From positions 1-14,949 of the forward strand of contig WSZX01000447.1 of the NCBI GenBank assembly GCA_013139935.1: a DNA stretch of 14,949 nt, in the 5' to 3' direction. Made by a program: the position numbers and the translations under genes. The stretch comes from Ardenticatenales bacterium (GTDB taxonomy: Bacteria; Chloroflexota; Anaerolineae; Promineifilales; UBA4811). The notes beneath the pieces were generated by a model that did no database searches, was not told where the DNA came from, and was given only the letters and a program-made list of their open reading frames with translations. This document shows positions 1 through 6,888 of the stretch, in pieces; within the stretch, counting starts at the first letter, position 1; each line of letters starts with the position of its first letter.

Positions 1-614
1 AAATGGCGCAGCAATTCGGCCGGCGTCCCGCGGAGCACTTGCTCGTGCAGCTTGGTCAGTTCCCGCGCCACTGCCAGCGGACGCTCCCCCAGGGCACTCT
101 GGATATCCTCTAGCGTCTTTACCAGCCGGCGCGGGGATTCGTATGCGACCAACGTGCGCCTCTCGCGGGCCACGCTCTCCAACAACTTGCGCCGCGTGGC
201 CCGATGACGGGGAAGGAACCCCAGATAGACGAACCCGGCCGTGGGCAGACCCGAGATGACCAGCGCGTTCACTATTGCAGAGGGGCCGGGGATAGGGACG
301 ATTGGATAGCCCCGGGCGATGGCCTCGCGGATCAACTCGAATCCGGGATCAGATAGCCCGGGCATGCCGGCATCGGAGACAAGCGCCAGGTCGCTGCTCT
401 CCAAGTGGGTCAGGAGCGCACCCAGCTTCTTAAGCGTGCTGTGTTCGTGGTAGCTGGTTAAGGGGGTGCGAATCTCATAGTGGGCGAGCAGCCGGCCGGT
501 TCTCCGCGTGTCTTCGGCCGCCACCAACGGCACCTCGCCCAGGGTGCGAAGGGCACGCAAGGAGATGTCTTCCAGATTCCCGATCGGGGTGCCGACCAGG
601 TAGAGCGTACCCAT
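1..614 (-). CDS. rsmI: 16S rRNA (cytidine-2'-O-)-methyltransferase RsmI, 3' end cut by window edge
   Basis: RsmI is a cytoplasmic SAM-dependent enzyme that 2'-O-methylates C1402 of 16S rRNA in the decoding centre. About 204 residues are present; the family is near 280, so roughly the last quarter lies outside the window. The tetrapyrrole-methylase fold signatures are all visible: GTPIGNLEDI (8-17), AAEDTRRT (32-39), HEHS (56-59), SDAGMPGLSDPG (80-91), PGPSA (109-113), YESPRR (158-163) and ARELTKLHE (183-191). The ATG at 612-614 begins MGTLYLVGTPIGN, exactly as expected for the family, so the start is secure. It lies 7 nt after the stop of the KaiC-like gene, with a purine-rich GGCGGA stretch upstream. 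It is the last visible gene of the leftward operon and probably depends on the promoter at 3162-3189. Identification is very firm. Confidence 0.95.
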   Translation of the reverse strand, partial: MGTLYLVGTPIGNLEDISLRALRTLGEVPLVAAEDTRRTGRLLAHYEIRTPLTSYHEHSTLKKLGALLTHLESSDLALVSDAGMPGLSDPGFELIREAIARGYPIVPIPGPSAIVNALVISGLPTAGFVYLGFLPRHRATRRKLLESVARERRTLVAYESPRRLVKTLEDIQSALGERPLAVARELTKLHEQVLRGTPAELLRH

Positions 615-621
615 CAGGGCG

Positions 622-1338
622 TCATCCGGTCCGCCTTGAAATGCCGCTCAGGATCGCGTCACGACTGTGGAACTGCTCCAGTACTGTAATTCCCCCGGTC
701 TGGATCTCAAACCGGCGTATCTCCCTTGCATGATCGCTGCCCCGCTTCTTGAGCACCGCCACCGCCCGCTGGATTTCACTGTCAATCTCCACATAGTTGA
801 GCATGATAATGGAATCCACCAGGAATGAGATCTGCCCCTTGTCCACCCGGCAAAAGTCCGCCTGACTGCTTTCGCCAATCAGGAGCGAGGTCGTGCCCGC
901 CCTCTTTAGTCTGTTGACTACCTGACGGAATACCTGTCGCAACTCGTGCGGGTTCTGGGTGATGCGCCGAAAGTGGGAGATGCTATCCACCACAACCCGC
1001 TCGGGCTGGAATCGATCCAGTAGATTATCATCTGCTTCCAGGTTCCTGAGAAAGACGTTAGGCGAGGTAAACGCTAGCTGCAGCTTGTTCTCCTGCTCCA
1101 GCGACTCGAGGTCCCAACCCAGCCCGGCCGCATCTCGGTACAGCAGGCGCGGGAATTCCTCAAACGAGATCCACAGACCTCGGCTTCCCTGTAGAGCTCC
1201 ACGATAGAGGAACTCCAGTCCCAGGGTGGTCTTGCCACAGCCGGGAGCGCCCCACACGAGGTTGGCGGATTCCGGCGTGAACCCGCCGGTCAGCATCTCG
1301 TCCAAACCGGCGATACCTGTCTGAATCTGTTGGCTCAT
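622..1338 (-). CDS. Single-domain KaiC/RadA-like ATPase (RecA superfamily)
   Basis: A 238-aa RecA-fold ATPase of the KaiC/Rad55 group. The order of motifs is typical: GIAGLDEMLTGGF (8-20), Walker A GAPGCGKTT (30-38), the paired catalytic glutamates in ISFEEFP (57-63), Walker B RVVVDSIS (114-121), and KKRGSDHAREIRRFEI (197-212), which resembles the conserved KaiC C-terminal core. It has one ATPase domain, whereas cyanobacterial KaiC has two, and no kaiA or kaiB is nearby, so a clock role should not be assumed. Related single-domain proteins are generally poorly characterised. The ATG at 1336-1338 (MSQQIQTGIAGLD) is chosen because the family domain begins about five residues in; a longer frame back to 1554 only runs through the upstream gene. 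The start lies 4 nt after the upstream stop, suggesting translational coupling. Fold assignment is firm; the cellular role is unknown. Confidence 0.85.
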   Translation of the reverse strand: MSQQIQTGIAGLDEMLTGGFTPESANLVWGAPGCGKTTLGLEFLYRGALQGSRGLWISFEEFPRLLYRDAAGLGWDLESLEQENKLQLAFTSPNVFLRNLEADDNLLDRFQPERVVVDSISHFRRITQNPHELRQVFRQVVNRLKRAGTTSLLIGESSQADFCRVDKGQISFLVDSIIMLNYVEIDSEIQRAVAVLKKRGSDHAREIRRFEIQTGGITVLEQFHSRDAILSGISRRTG

Positions 1339-1342
1339 CGGC

Positions 1343-2155
1343 TCAGTGGTTCTGGGCAAAGTTGATGATGACCAGGTTCTGGCTGCAGCTCGCCCAGGTG
1401 GAGAACTCGAACACCTCCGAGACCGGGGTACCGCTCGGAGTGAACAACTGGATGCGATGAGTAGCCACCCGCGGCCGGTCATGGAGGTACACTTCCCAGC
1501 CAGCGGGCCCATACGCCTGAGCGCCTCCGGTGAAGGTTTGGTAGTTGATACCACCCTCGGTCACCCAGATCATGTATGCCCCCGAGGGTACCGGGTTGCC
1601 CTCCAGGTCAAACACCTGGCCTGCCACGCCCAGCCAGTTGCAGCCCGCGTTGTTGGCGAAATTCGGTATGTACTGGGGGCTGTTCCTATCGAGAGTAAAG
1701 GGGAAAGCCGATCGCGTCAGACTGGGAGTGGGGGAAGGCCCCGCGGTCGGCGTCACCGTTGGCGTGTTGGTGGGAGTCTTGGTCGGCGTCGGCGTGTTGG
1801 TGGGGTGCCAGGTCGGTGTGAGTGAAGGTGTCGGCGTGTTGGTGGGCGTGCCCCGAGGGGTGGCAGTTGCAATAGGCGACGGTGGGGGAGAAAGGGTCCA
1901 GGTTGGCGGGATCTCGGCGAGATCAACCGACGTTGCAGACGGTACCATGGTCGGAGCCGGAGCGGCCGTGTTGATCAGCTGCGGCTCCGCCGGCCTGAAA
2001 GATTCGGGCAAGAGGCCGGGCATCAGGAAAATGCCGACAAAACATACCGCCGTCAGGGCGGTAAAAAGCATCACCAGTACCGTGAGGACATTGAAGAAAC
2101 TGAACCCGCGGCTTGGTTCATCAGCCAATTCATAATGATTGTCTAGTTCGGACAT
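1343..2155 (-). CDS. Membrane-anchored Thr/Pro-stalk protein, unknown function (Chloroflexota type)
   Basis: I do not recognise a function. The 270-aa product has a short cytoplasmic N-terminus (1-18), one transmembrane segment (about 19-44), a Thr/Pro-rich stalk with TPTNTPTPT-type repeats (about 63-148), and a compact C-terminal domain (about 155-270). The last contains C172 and C257, which could form a disulfide, and a GQVFDLEGNPVPSG stretch that reads like a beta-sandwich (carboxypeptidase-regulatory-like) fold. The layout implies an exported domain held away from the membrane. The ATG at 2153-2155 is chosen because GGGAGG (2164-2169) lies at a good 8-nt spacing; the ATG at 2159-2161 is too close to it, and a TTG at 2168-2170 would include the RBS in the coding region. 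It sits 15 nt after the PpiC stop and 4 nt before the KaiC-like start, inside the leftward operon. Confidence 0.8.
   Translation of the reverse strand: MSELDNHYELADEPSRGFSFFNVLTVLVMLFTALTAVCFVGIFLMPGLLPESFRPAEPQLINTAAPAPTMVPSATSVDLAEIPPTWTLSPPPSPIATATPRGTPTNTPTPSLTPTWHPTNTPTPTKTPTNTPTVTPTAGPSPTPSLTRSAFPFTLDRNSPQYIPNFANNAGCNWLGVAGQVFDLEGNPVPSGAYMIWVTEGGINYQTFTGGAQAYGPAGWEVYLHDRPRVATHRIQLFTPSGTPVSEVFEFSTWASCSQNLVIINFAQNH
1734..1870. repeat. Low-complexity repeat encoding the Thr/Pro stalk
   Basis: The 14-mer GGCGTGTTGGTGGG occurs exactly at 1761-1774, 1791-1804 and 1833-1846, with degenerate GGTCGGTGTG-type copies between. On the coding (minus) strand these encode PTNTPT units. Such repeats can expand or shrink by slippage, so stalk length may differ between strains; that last point is inference. 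Confidence 0.75.
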
Positions 2156-2170
2156 CTCCATGCCTCCCAA

Positions 2171-3133
2171 TTAAATGTTGCGTTCGATCTCTGCGGACGC
2201 CCATAGCTGTTCCAGCCAACCCTCAAATGCCACGGTGCGCAGGCGCTGTTGTACCTCAGGCGCCAGCGGCCGGGCCGAGTCCTTTTCCAAGACCTGAACG
2301 ATATGGTAGCCAAAGCTGCTCCCGAATAACTCACTTGTTGTACCCACTTTTAGTGAAAAAGCAACCTCTTCCACTTCCGGCGAGAGCAACAAACCGCGTG
2401 GAAAAAAGCCCAAATCACCGCCGTTCACTCTGGTGCTCTCATCCAGTGAGTGCTCAGTGGCTACTGTTGCAAAATTCGTGCCGTCCTGCAGCAAGGCCAG
2501 TGCCAGTTCTCCAGCTTCCACCGAGTCTACCACAAGATGACGGGCGTGCACCTGTTCAGCCACATCGGGGATGGCGGCCGTCACGCGCTCCATCATCGCC
2601 TGTGTTGCCATCCCAGAGCATAGGGCAGCGCTGAACTCTTCCCTGGAGTAAAGGCTCATCTCGAGCCACTGGGTGAAACTCTCTTTGCCCCCGCTGGCTT
2701 CAACCAATCGGTCCAGTTCAGTGTTCAGATCCTCTTCGCTGATGTCTATCCCAACGGCCGCCGCTGCTTGCTCAATGAGTAGCTGCTCGATGAGTGCGTC
2801 TAGGACCTTGACCTGGCCCGGATCTCCTTCGACGGAGGGTTCGCGCCCCAGGGTCAGCTCAGCGGCCTCATAGCGCGCCAGTTCCCTCTCGTACGCTTCC
2901 AGGGTGATTATCTCTCCGTTGATTCGGGCGGCAGCTGGTGGTTCCGGCGTCGGCGCCGGAGAAGGCGTGAGTGTAGGAGCGACACGCGTCGCGGTTGGTG
3001 AGAGTCTGGTCGCCGTCTGCGCCAATTCGCTTGTCTGGGTTGGGGCAGCGAACTGAGTGGGTGGCGTTTCCCCGCAGGCGGTCAGCAGTGCTCCCAAAAC
3101 CAGTGCAACGGTCAACCTCGCCCGAAAACCCAA
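2171..3133 (-). CDS. PpiC-type (parvulin) peptidyl-prolyl isomerase lipoprotein, SurA/PrsA-like
   Basis: A 320-aa extracytoplasmic foldase. Residues 1-20 form a lipoprotein signal with lipobox LTAC and Cys20. Residues 21-68 are a Thr/Pro-rich linker. Residues 69-190 are a SurA_N-like helical region beginning INGEIITLEAYERELARYE. Residues 195-285 are the parvulin rotamase domain, with the family signatures VHARHLVV, FATVATEHSLDES, GGDLGFFPRG and SSFGYHIVQVLE. Such proteins assist folding of secreted proteins outside the membrane, and the many exported proteins encoded nearby are plausible clients. The start is the TTG at 3131-3133: AGGAGG (3139-3144) lies 5 nt upstream and the signal peptide begins right there. 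The open frame continues to 3322 but that extension has no signal-like character and crosses the promoter and a repeat. It is the first gene of the leftward operon. Confidence 0.88.
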   Translation of the reverse strand: MGFRARLTVALVLGALLTACGETPPTQFAAPTQTSELAQTATRLSPTATRVAPTLTPSPAPTPEPPAAARINGEIITLEAYERELARYEAAELTLGREPSVEGDPGQVKVLDALIEQLLIEQAAAAVGIDISEEDLNTELDRLVEASGGKESFTQWLEMSLYSREEFSAALCSGMATQAMMERVTAAIPDVAEQVHARHLVVDSVEAGELALALLQDGTNFATVATEHSLDESTRVNGGDLGFFPRGLLLSPEVEEVAFSLKVGTTSELFGSSFGYHIVQVLEKDSARPLAPEVQQRLRTVAFEGWLEQLWASAEIERNI

Positions 3134-3161
3134 GGCAGCCTCCTCTTGGAATGACCCGGCT

Positions 3162-3189
3162 ATTATACCGCAGCAACCTGTGCGCGCAA
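3162..3189 (-). promoter_or_regulatory. Promoter of the leftward ppiC operon
   Basis: On the minus strand a perfect -10 hexamer TATAAT (3162-3167) follows a weak -35 TTGCGC (3184-3189) after a 16-nt spacer. Transcription would start near 3155, giving about 22 nt of leader before the TTG start. It is adjacent to the TTCGGACA pair at 3205-3224, so a protein binding there could affect it. Confidence 0.55.
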
Positions 3190-3204
3190 GGTATTGCCCT
3201 GATG

Positions 3205-3360
3205 TTCGGACAAGAGTTCGGACAATCGTCATTTTCCGCCTGCTGGCCGCCCTGAAAAGGGCAAGCGGGGGGTGTGTGCAGGGCGCGAAGCGCCCTGCAC
3301 ACACCCCCCAATCCCTTGACACGGTCGCGAAAACAGGTTGTGTCCGAACTCATGTCCGAA
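3205..3360. repeat. Nested inverted-repeat element (MITE/REPIN-like), about 156 bp
   Basis: The outer arms are TTCGGACAAGAGTTCGGACA (3205-3224) and, inverted, the complement of TTCGGACATGAGTTCGGACA (3341-3360), which match at 19 of 20 positions. Each arm holds two TTCGGACA words exactly 12 nt apart. Between them lies a perfect 20-bp hairpin (3267-3309), and a smaller GCCCT/AGGGC hairpin with a GAAA loop just before it. A further TTCGGACA lies at 3392-3399. The near-symmetrical nesting suggests a small non-autonomous mobile element or REP-type repeat; an operator for a dimeric regulator of the two divergent promoters is the alternative. No transposase is encoded. Confidence 0.6.
3267..3309. 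repeat. Perfect 20-bp stem hairpin with GAA loop
   Basis: The left arm 3267-3286 (GGGGGG, TGTGTGCA, GGGCGC) is perfectly complementary to 3290-3309, with loop GAA at 3287-3289. A further AAGGG/CCCTT pairing lies a few bases outside it. There is no T-run on either side, and it sits between divergent promoters where no terminator is needed, so it is not called a terminator. Confidence 0.9.
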
Positions 3361-3556
3361 GCCCAGATTGCCACCACACTCTGGACCCAAGTTCGGACAA
3401 TGGGGCACGAGCGCCGTGTCGCAGACGCGTGTCGGTGGCTGCGAAGGGGAGATGGGTGAGTGGGGTCGCAGAGCGGCCACCACTCCTCCCCCGAGTATTC
3501 CGCCTCTGCCGACAACATCCGTGCTTTCCGAAAACATGTGAAGATCAGCCTGCTAT
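3361..3556. other. Non-coding stretch between the repeat element and the rightward promoter
   Basis: No supportable gene. It contains the fifth TTCGGACA word (3392-3399), preceded 12 nt upstream by a degenerate copy (3380-3387), and an imperfect inverted repeat (3435-3444 with 3466-3480, a 5-nt insertion in one arm). Short open frames here lack ribosome binding sites and family-like sequence. Confidence 0.5.
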
Positions 3557-3585
3557 TTGGCAAAAGGATGCCCCTATGCTAGAAT
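3557..3585 (+). promoter_or_regulatory. Sigma-70-type promoter of the glycoside hydrolase-like operon
   Basis: TTGGCA (3557-3562) and TAGAAT (3580-3585) are separated by exactly 17 nt, each hexamer matching consensus at five of six positions. Transcription would begin near 3592, leaving a leader of about 104 nt before the first gene. Confidence 0.65.
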
Positions 3586-3594
3586 TGCTGGCTA

Positions 3595-3660
3595 GAGGAG
3601 AGGGATGCAGCACGCCGTACTCTGAAATGGCGGTCGCGTATTGGGCCGCCGTTTTGTGTG
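3595..3660 (+). promoter_or_regulatory. Leader with possible 6-codon peptide and terminator-like hairpin
   Basis: In the leader, GAGGAGAGGG (3595-3604) directly precedes ATG at 3605, giving a minimal frame MQHAVL ending in TGA at 3623-3625. The stop touches a stem of 9 pairs, one of them U-G (3625-3633 with 3646-3654), with a 12-nt loop, followed by GTTTTGTGTG. This resembles an attenuator or translational control hairpin, but the RBS-to-ATG spacing is tight, the T-run is short and no regulatory codon run is present, so the assignment is tentative. Confidence 0.3.
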
Positions 3661-3695
3661 AGTGGCAAGGGTTCAGGAGCAAAGGAGATGGTGGT

Positions 3696-6600
3696 ATGGA
3701 AGAGCCATTGCAGAACCGAAAGCGTGCGACAATGGCACCAAGGTTGCTTTGGGGGACGATAGGAATTCTGGTGCTTTGTGGGCTCTTTTTGCCACCCATT
3801 TCACTTGGCAAGCGGCTGTTTCAAACTGGCTTTTCTCGACTCACTGCCGAAAACCCGAAAGTTGATCATCCTGATGGACTAGAGTTGAGCGTGGATCCGG
3901 CGTTTCTCGACGATGCTGTGCGCATCAAGGTAGAATCTGTTGCGCGTCTCAATTTCCTGAGTGAAGCAGTCCCCGACGAATGGCACGATGCGGCGGTGGC
4001 GCTGCCAGCGCATCTGGTCTTAAAAGGTCCTGTATTCGGCATTGCGGTGGAAGCGACGGCCGACATACCGGTGGGTATAGAAATCGCCATTCCGAACGAT
4101 GCCGAACCGCTCAGGTTGCTGGGCCTCTATACATGGGACGGCGATCGGTGGTTGTGGGTGCCCAGCCAGATAGACCGGCTTGCTGACAGTATCCAGGCTG
4201 ATCTGAACCGAGCGCCACTGGCAGTTGCCGTGATGCAGGAGGGAGCTCAAGAGCCTGTCATAGGCATGAGTGCGGAGCAGGGTGATCGCCTTCCCCCCGA
4301 GACCGCGGGCCTGGTCGACGAGTTGTACCCTGCCGGCTTGGTCCTGGGGCCTGCCGGTGTGCTGCTGGGTCAGACCGCCGCTTTTGGGAGCGATGGTGCT
4401 CGCTATGTGCAGTTCGCTGCCAGCACCGCCACCGAGGCTTCTTTGGTGCAGGCGTTGCTCTCTGACGAGGCTCTGCGGCACAGCCACGCGTTGGCCTTGT
4501 CGGATCTGGCTATGAGCGGCGAGTATGCCGGTCTCAATCTGGACTATCGGGGAGTCACGGCTGGCCAGCGGGAGGACTTTACCGCGTTGGTCGGCGAACT
4601 TGCAGCGCGATTGCACGCGGCAGGGCTCGAGTTGGTGGTGACCGTGCCCGCGCCGGAGCCGACCCAAGTGGCGCTCCAGGGGCAGGTATCCGAGTGGGAG
4701 ACGGCCGGCTATGAGTGGCCGGCGCTGGCGGCGGCTGCCGACCGGCTGTTGATCAGCCTGCCGCTGGACCCCGCCGCCTTTGCCGAAAACGGCCTGGTGG
4801 ACCAGTTGCTCACCTGGTCTGTCAGCCAGGTGAATCGTTACCAGTTACTGGCTGGCATCAATGCTACTGGAGTGCGCCTGGCCGACGGGGCTTTTACATC
4901 TATGAGCGCCACCGAGGCGCTGGCTGCTGCTGATTCCTTGCTGTCGAGGGTTGGCGGGGGAGAGGGTGCGCTGGAGCCGGGGAGCGAGGTCGTAGTGGAG
5001 CTGCCCTCGGGAATGTTCGCCGAAGACCCGTCTGCTGGAGCCTATCGCCTGACATATGAGTTGGATGGTCGAGTTGTTACTGCATGGCTGCCTGGCCCGG
5101 CCGCTCTCGACCAAAAGCTCCGGGTTCTGGCTGATTTCCACCTGGGCGGAGCCGTGCTTGGCGGCCTGTCTGGATCCGGGATGGCAAGCGAGCTTGCCGC
5201 CGCTCTCCGATCATTCCTGTCTGCACCCAAGCAGGTAGCCCCGGCTTTGCAGACCCCGTCTCTTGCTTGGATAGTTCAGGACGCGTCCAATCAGGCACTG
5301 AGCCAGGCGCCCGGAGACCTGGGCGATCCGCACTTTTCGTGGCACGCGGTTGCCACCCCAGGTACCTATACCATCAACAGCGAGCTTTCCGTGGGGAGCC
5401 AGGTGGTTGACCTGGGAGCGATCCAGGTGGCCGTCGTGCAGAACACGGCCACACCCTCGCCTTCGCCAGAACCCACGCAGACTGCCACCGAGGAGCCGAC
5501 TGCGACGCCAACTCAAGTAGCCAGCGCCGATGACGGCGAGTCATCGCCGCCAACTCCAACTCTGCAACCGGTGGACGCCGATGCTGTGATTGCCGGGGAG
5601 ATCGTCAATGTTCGCGAGGGGCCCGGCACCGGTTTCCGGCAAATAGCGCAATTGGTGTATGGCACGCCCCTGGAGGTGCTGGCCGTTAATCCGGACAACA
5701 CCTGGATGCGCATCAACGCTCCGGATGGTACCCAGGGATGGGTCTACGGTCCGCTTTGCACCATTGAGATCAGCCTGGCAGATCGGCCGGTGGAGGATGT
5801 ACCCACTCCAACGCCGGCGCCAACCAGCACCCCGGCCCCCACCCCAGAGGGTGGCGCCGCCCCACCGGCCCCACCACCGGCGCCGCCTCCTTCGCCCTCG
5901 GGGGGCTTTGAATTGGGTGGTCACATCCGCTCGTGGAACTATCTGGGGCAGATGGCGTCCGCCAGGATGAATTGGGTCAAGCTGCAGGTCCGCTATCCTG
6001 CAGACGCGTCGGGAATGGTTAGCACGGCCCATGGCAATGGATTCAAGGTCCAGCTCAGTGCACTGGGTTCGCCTGGGATGGTCAACCAGCCGGGTTTTCA
6101 TGGCGACTATAGCGCCTGGGTGGCGGGGATGGCTGCTGCGGGCGCGGACGCAATCGAGGTGTGGAACGAGCCCAACATCGACCACGAGTGGCCGCTCGGC
6201 CAGATAAACCCGGCGTCCTACACGCAGTTGTTGTGTGCGGCATACAGCGCGATCAAGAATGCCAACGCCGGCACGGCGGTGATCAGCGCGGCGCCCGCGC
6301 CAACCGGTTATTTCGGGGGTTGCAGTGCCAACGGCTGCGACGATCTGCCGTGGCTCCAAGGTTTGGTCAATGCCGGCGCTGCCAACTGCATGGATTACAT
6401 CGGTGCTCACCACAATGCCGGTGCGACTTCCCCGTCGGCGACCAGCGGTCACCCGGCCGATGGAGGCGGTGGTCATCACTCGTGGTACTTTATGCCGCAG
6501 ACCCAGTTGTATTACAGTGTCTTTGGTGGTTCGCGCAAGCTCTTTTACACAGAGATGGGCTATGCCTCGCAGGAAGGCGTACCCACGTTCTCTGACTGGT

Positions 6601-6815
6601 TCGCCTGGGCGCGGGGCATTACCAACGCTCAACAGGCGGCTTGGCTGGCCGAGGCGGTCAGTCTCAGCCGCTCCAGCGGGATGGTGCGCTCTATCGTCAT
6701 CTGGAATCTTGACTTTTCCAGATACGGCGATGACCCTCAGGATGGTTATGCCATCATCCGGCCGGATGGGAGCTGCCCCGCGTGCAGCACCCTGGCCGCA
6801 GCGATGGGCGGTTAG
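3696..6815 (+). CDS. Multidomain surface protein: degenerate GH18-like domain, SH3b domain, clan-A glycoside hydrolase-like domain
   Basis: The 1039-aa product has a transmembrane anchor (about 15-37) and an N-terminal domain (about 58-190) of unknown type. Residues 200-515 resemble GH18: YAGLNLDYRGV (277-287) matches the DGxDxDxE strand followed by DFTALVGELAARL, but the catalytic Glu position is Arg285. Then come a beta-rich segment (520-582), a Thr/Pro linker, and an SH3b domain (about 629-691, GEIVNVREGPGTGFRQI to GWVYGP). After a second Pro-rich linker, the C-terminal barrel (about 738-1039) is clan-A glycosidase-like, with IEVWNEPN (acid/base E825) and FYTEMGYAS (nucleophile E953). The same barrel occurs in the next two genes. 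SH3b domains often bind cell-wall or surface material, so a wall-associated glycosidase is likely; the substrate is unknown. The ATG at 3696 is preceded by AAGGAG (3682-3687) at 8 nt. An in-frame ATG at 3627 lacks an RBS and lies within the leader hairpin. Confidence 0.85.
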   Translation: MEEPLQNRKRATMAPRLLWGTIGILVLCGLFLPPISLGKRLFQTGFSRLTAENPKVDHPDGLELSVDPAFLDDAVRIKVESVARLNFLSEAVPDEWHDAAVALPAHLVLKGPVFGIAVEATADIPVGIEIAIPNDAEPLRLLGLYTWDGDRWLWVPSQIDRLADSIQADLNRAPLAVAVMQEGAQEPVIGMSAEQGDRLPPETAGLVDELYPAGLVLGPAGVLLGQTAAFGSDGARYVQFAASTATEASLVQALLSDEALRHSHALALSDLAMSGEYAGLNLDYRGVTAGQREDFTALVGELAARLHAAGLELVVTVPAPEPTQVALQGQVSEWETAGYEWPALAAAADRLLISLPLDPAAFAENGLVDQLLTWSVSQVNRYQLLAGINATGVRLADGAFTSMSATEALAAADSLLSRVGGGEGALEPGSEVVVELPSGMFAEDPSAGAYRLTYELDGRVVTAWLPGPAALDQKLRVLADFHLGGAVLGGLSGSGMASELAAALRSFLSAPKQVAPALQTPSLAWIVQDASNQALSQAPGDLGDPHFSWHAVATPGTYTINSELSVGSQVVDLGAIQVAVVQNTATPSPSPEPTQTATEEPTATPTQVASADDGESSPPTPTLQPVDADAVIAGEIVNVREGPGTGFRQIAQLVYGTPLEVLAVNPDNTWMRINAPDGTQGWVYGPLCTIEISLADRPVEDVPTPTPAPTSTPAPTPEGGAAPPAPPPAPPPSPSGGFELGGHIRSWNYLGQMASARMNWVKLQVRYPADASGMVSTAHGNGFKVQLSALGSPGMVNQPGFHGDYSAWVAGMAAAGADAIEVWNEPNIDHEWPLGQINPASYTQLLCAAYSAIKNANAGTAVISAAPAPTGYFGGCSANGCDDLPWLQGLVNAGAANCMDYIGAHHNAGATSPSATSGHPADGGGGHHSWYFMPQTQLYYSVFGGSRKLFYTEMGYASQEGVPTFSDWFAWARGITNAQQAAWLAEAVSLSRSSGMVRSIVIWNLDFSRYGDDPQDGYAIIRPDGSCPACSTLAAAMGG

Positions 6816-6888
6816 GGAACAGCGAACGTACGCCTGGCACCCGTGCGCTCTGCCTGCATAGTGTCCGGGCAATCGATGGAGACCACTT

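Noticed and set aside
1734..1870. Possible CRISPR array
   Set aside because: Copies are unevenly spaced (30 and 42 nt) and lie in frame within a gene, encoding a Thr/Pro stalk; no spacers and no cas genes.
3267..3309. Hairpin as a rho-independent terminator
   Set aside because: No T-run on either strand and no gene converges on it; it lies between two divergent promoters.
2868..3563. 231-codon minus-strand frame across the repeat element
   Set aside because: It is composed of translated repeat and out-of-frame ppiC sequence with no RBS or domain.
3057..3695. N-terminal extension of the 1039-aa protein back to 3057
   Set aside because: The extension runs antisense through the ppiC start, through the 20-bp hairpin and through the promoter at 3557-3585. 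The ATG at 3696 has a proper RBS followed closely by a transmembrane segment.
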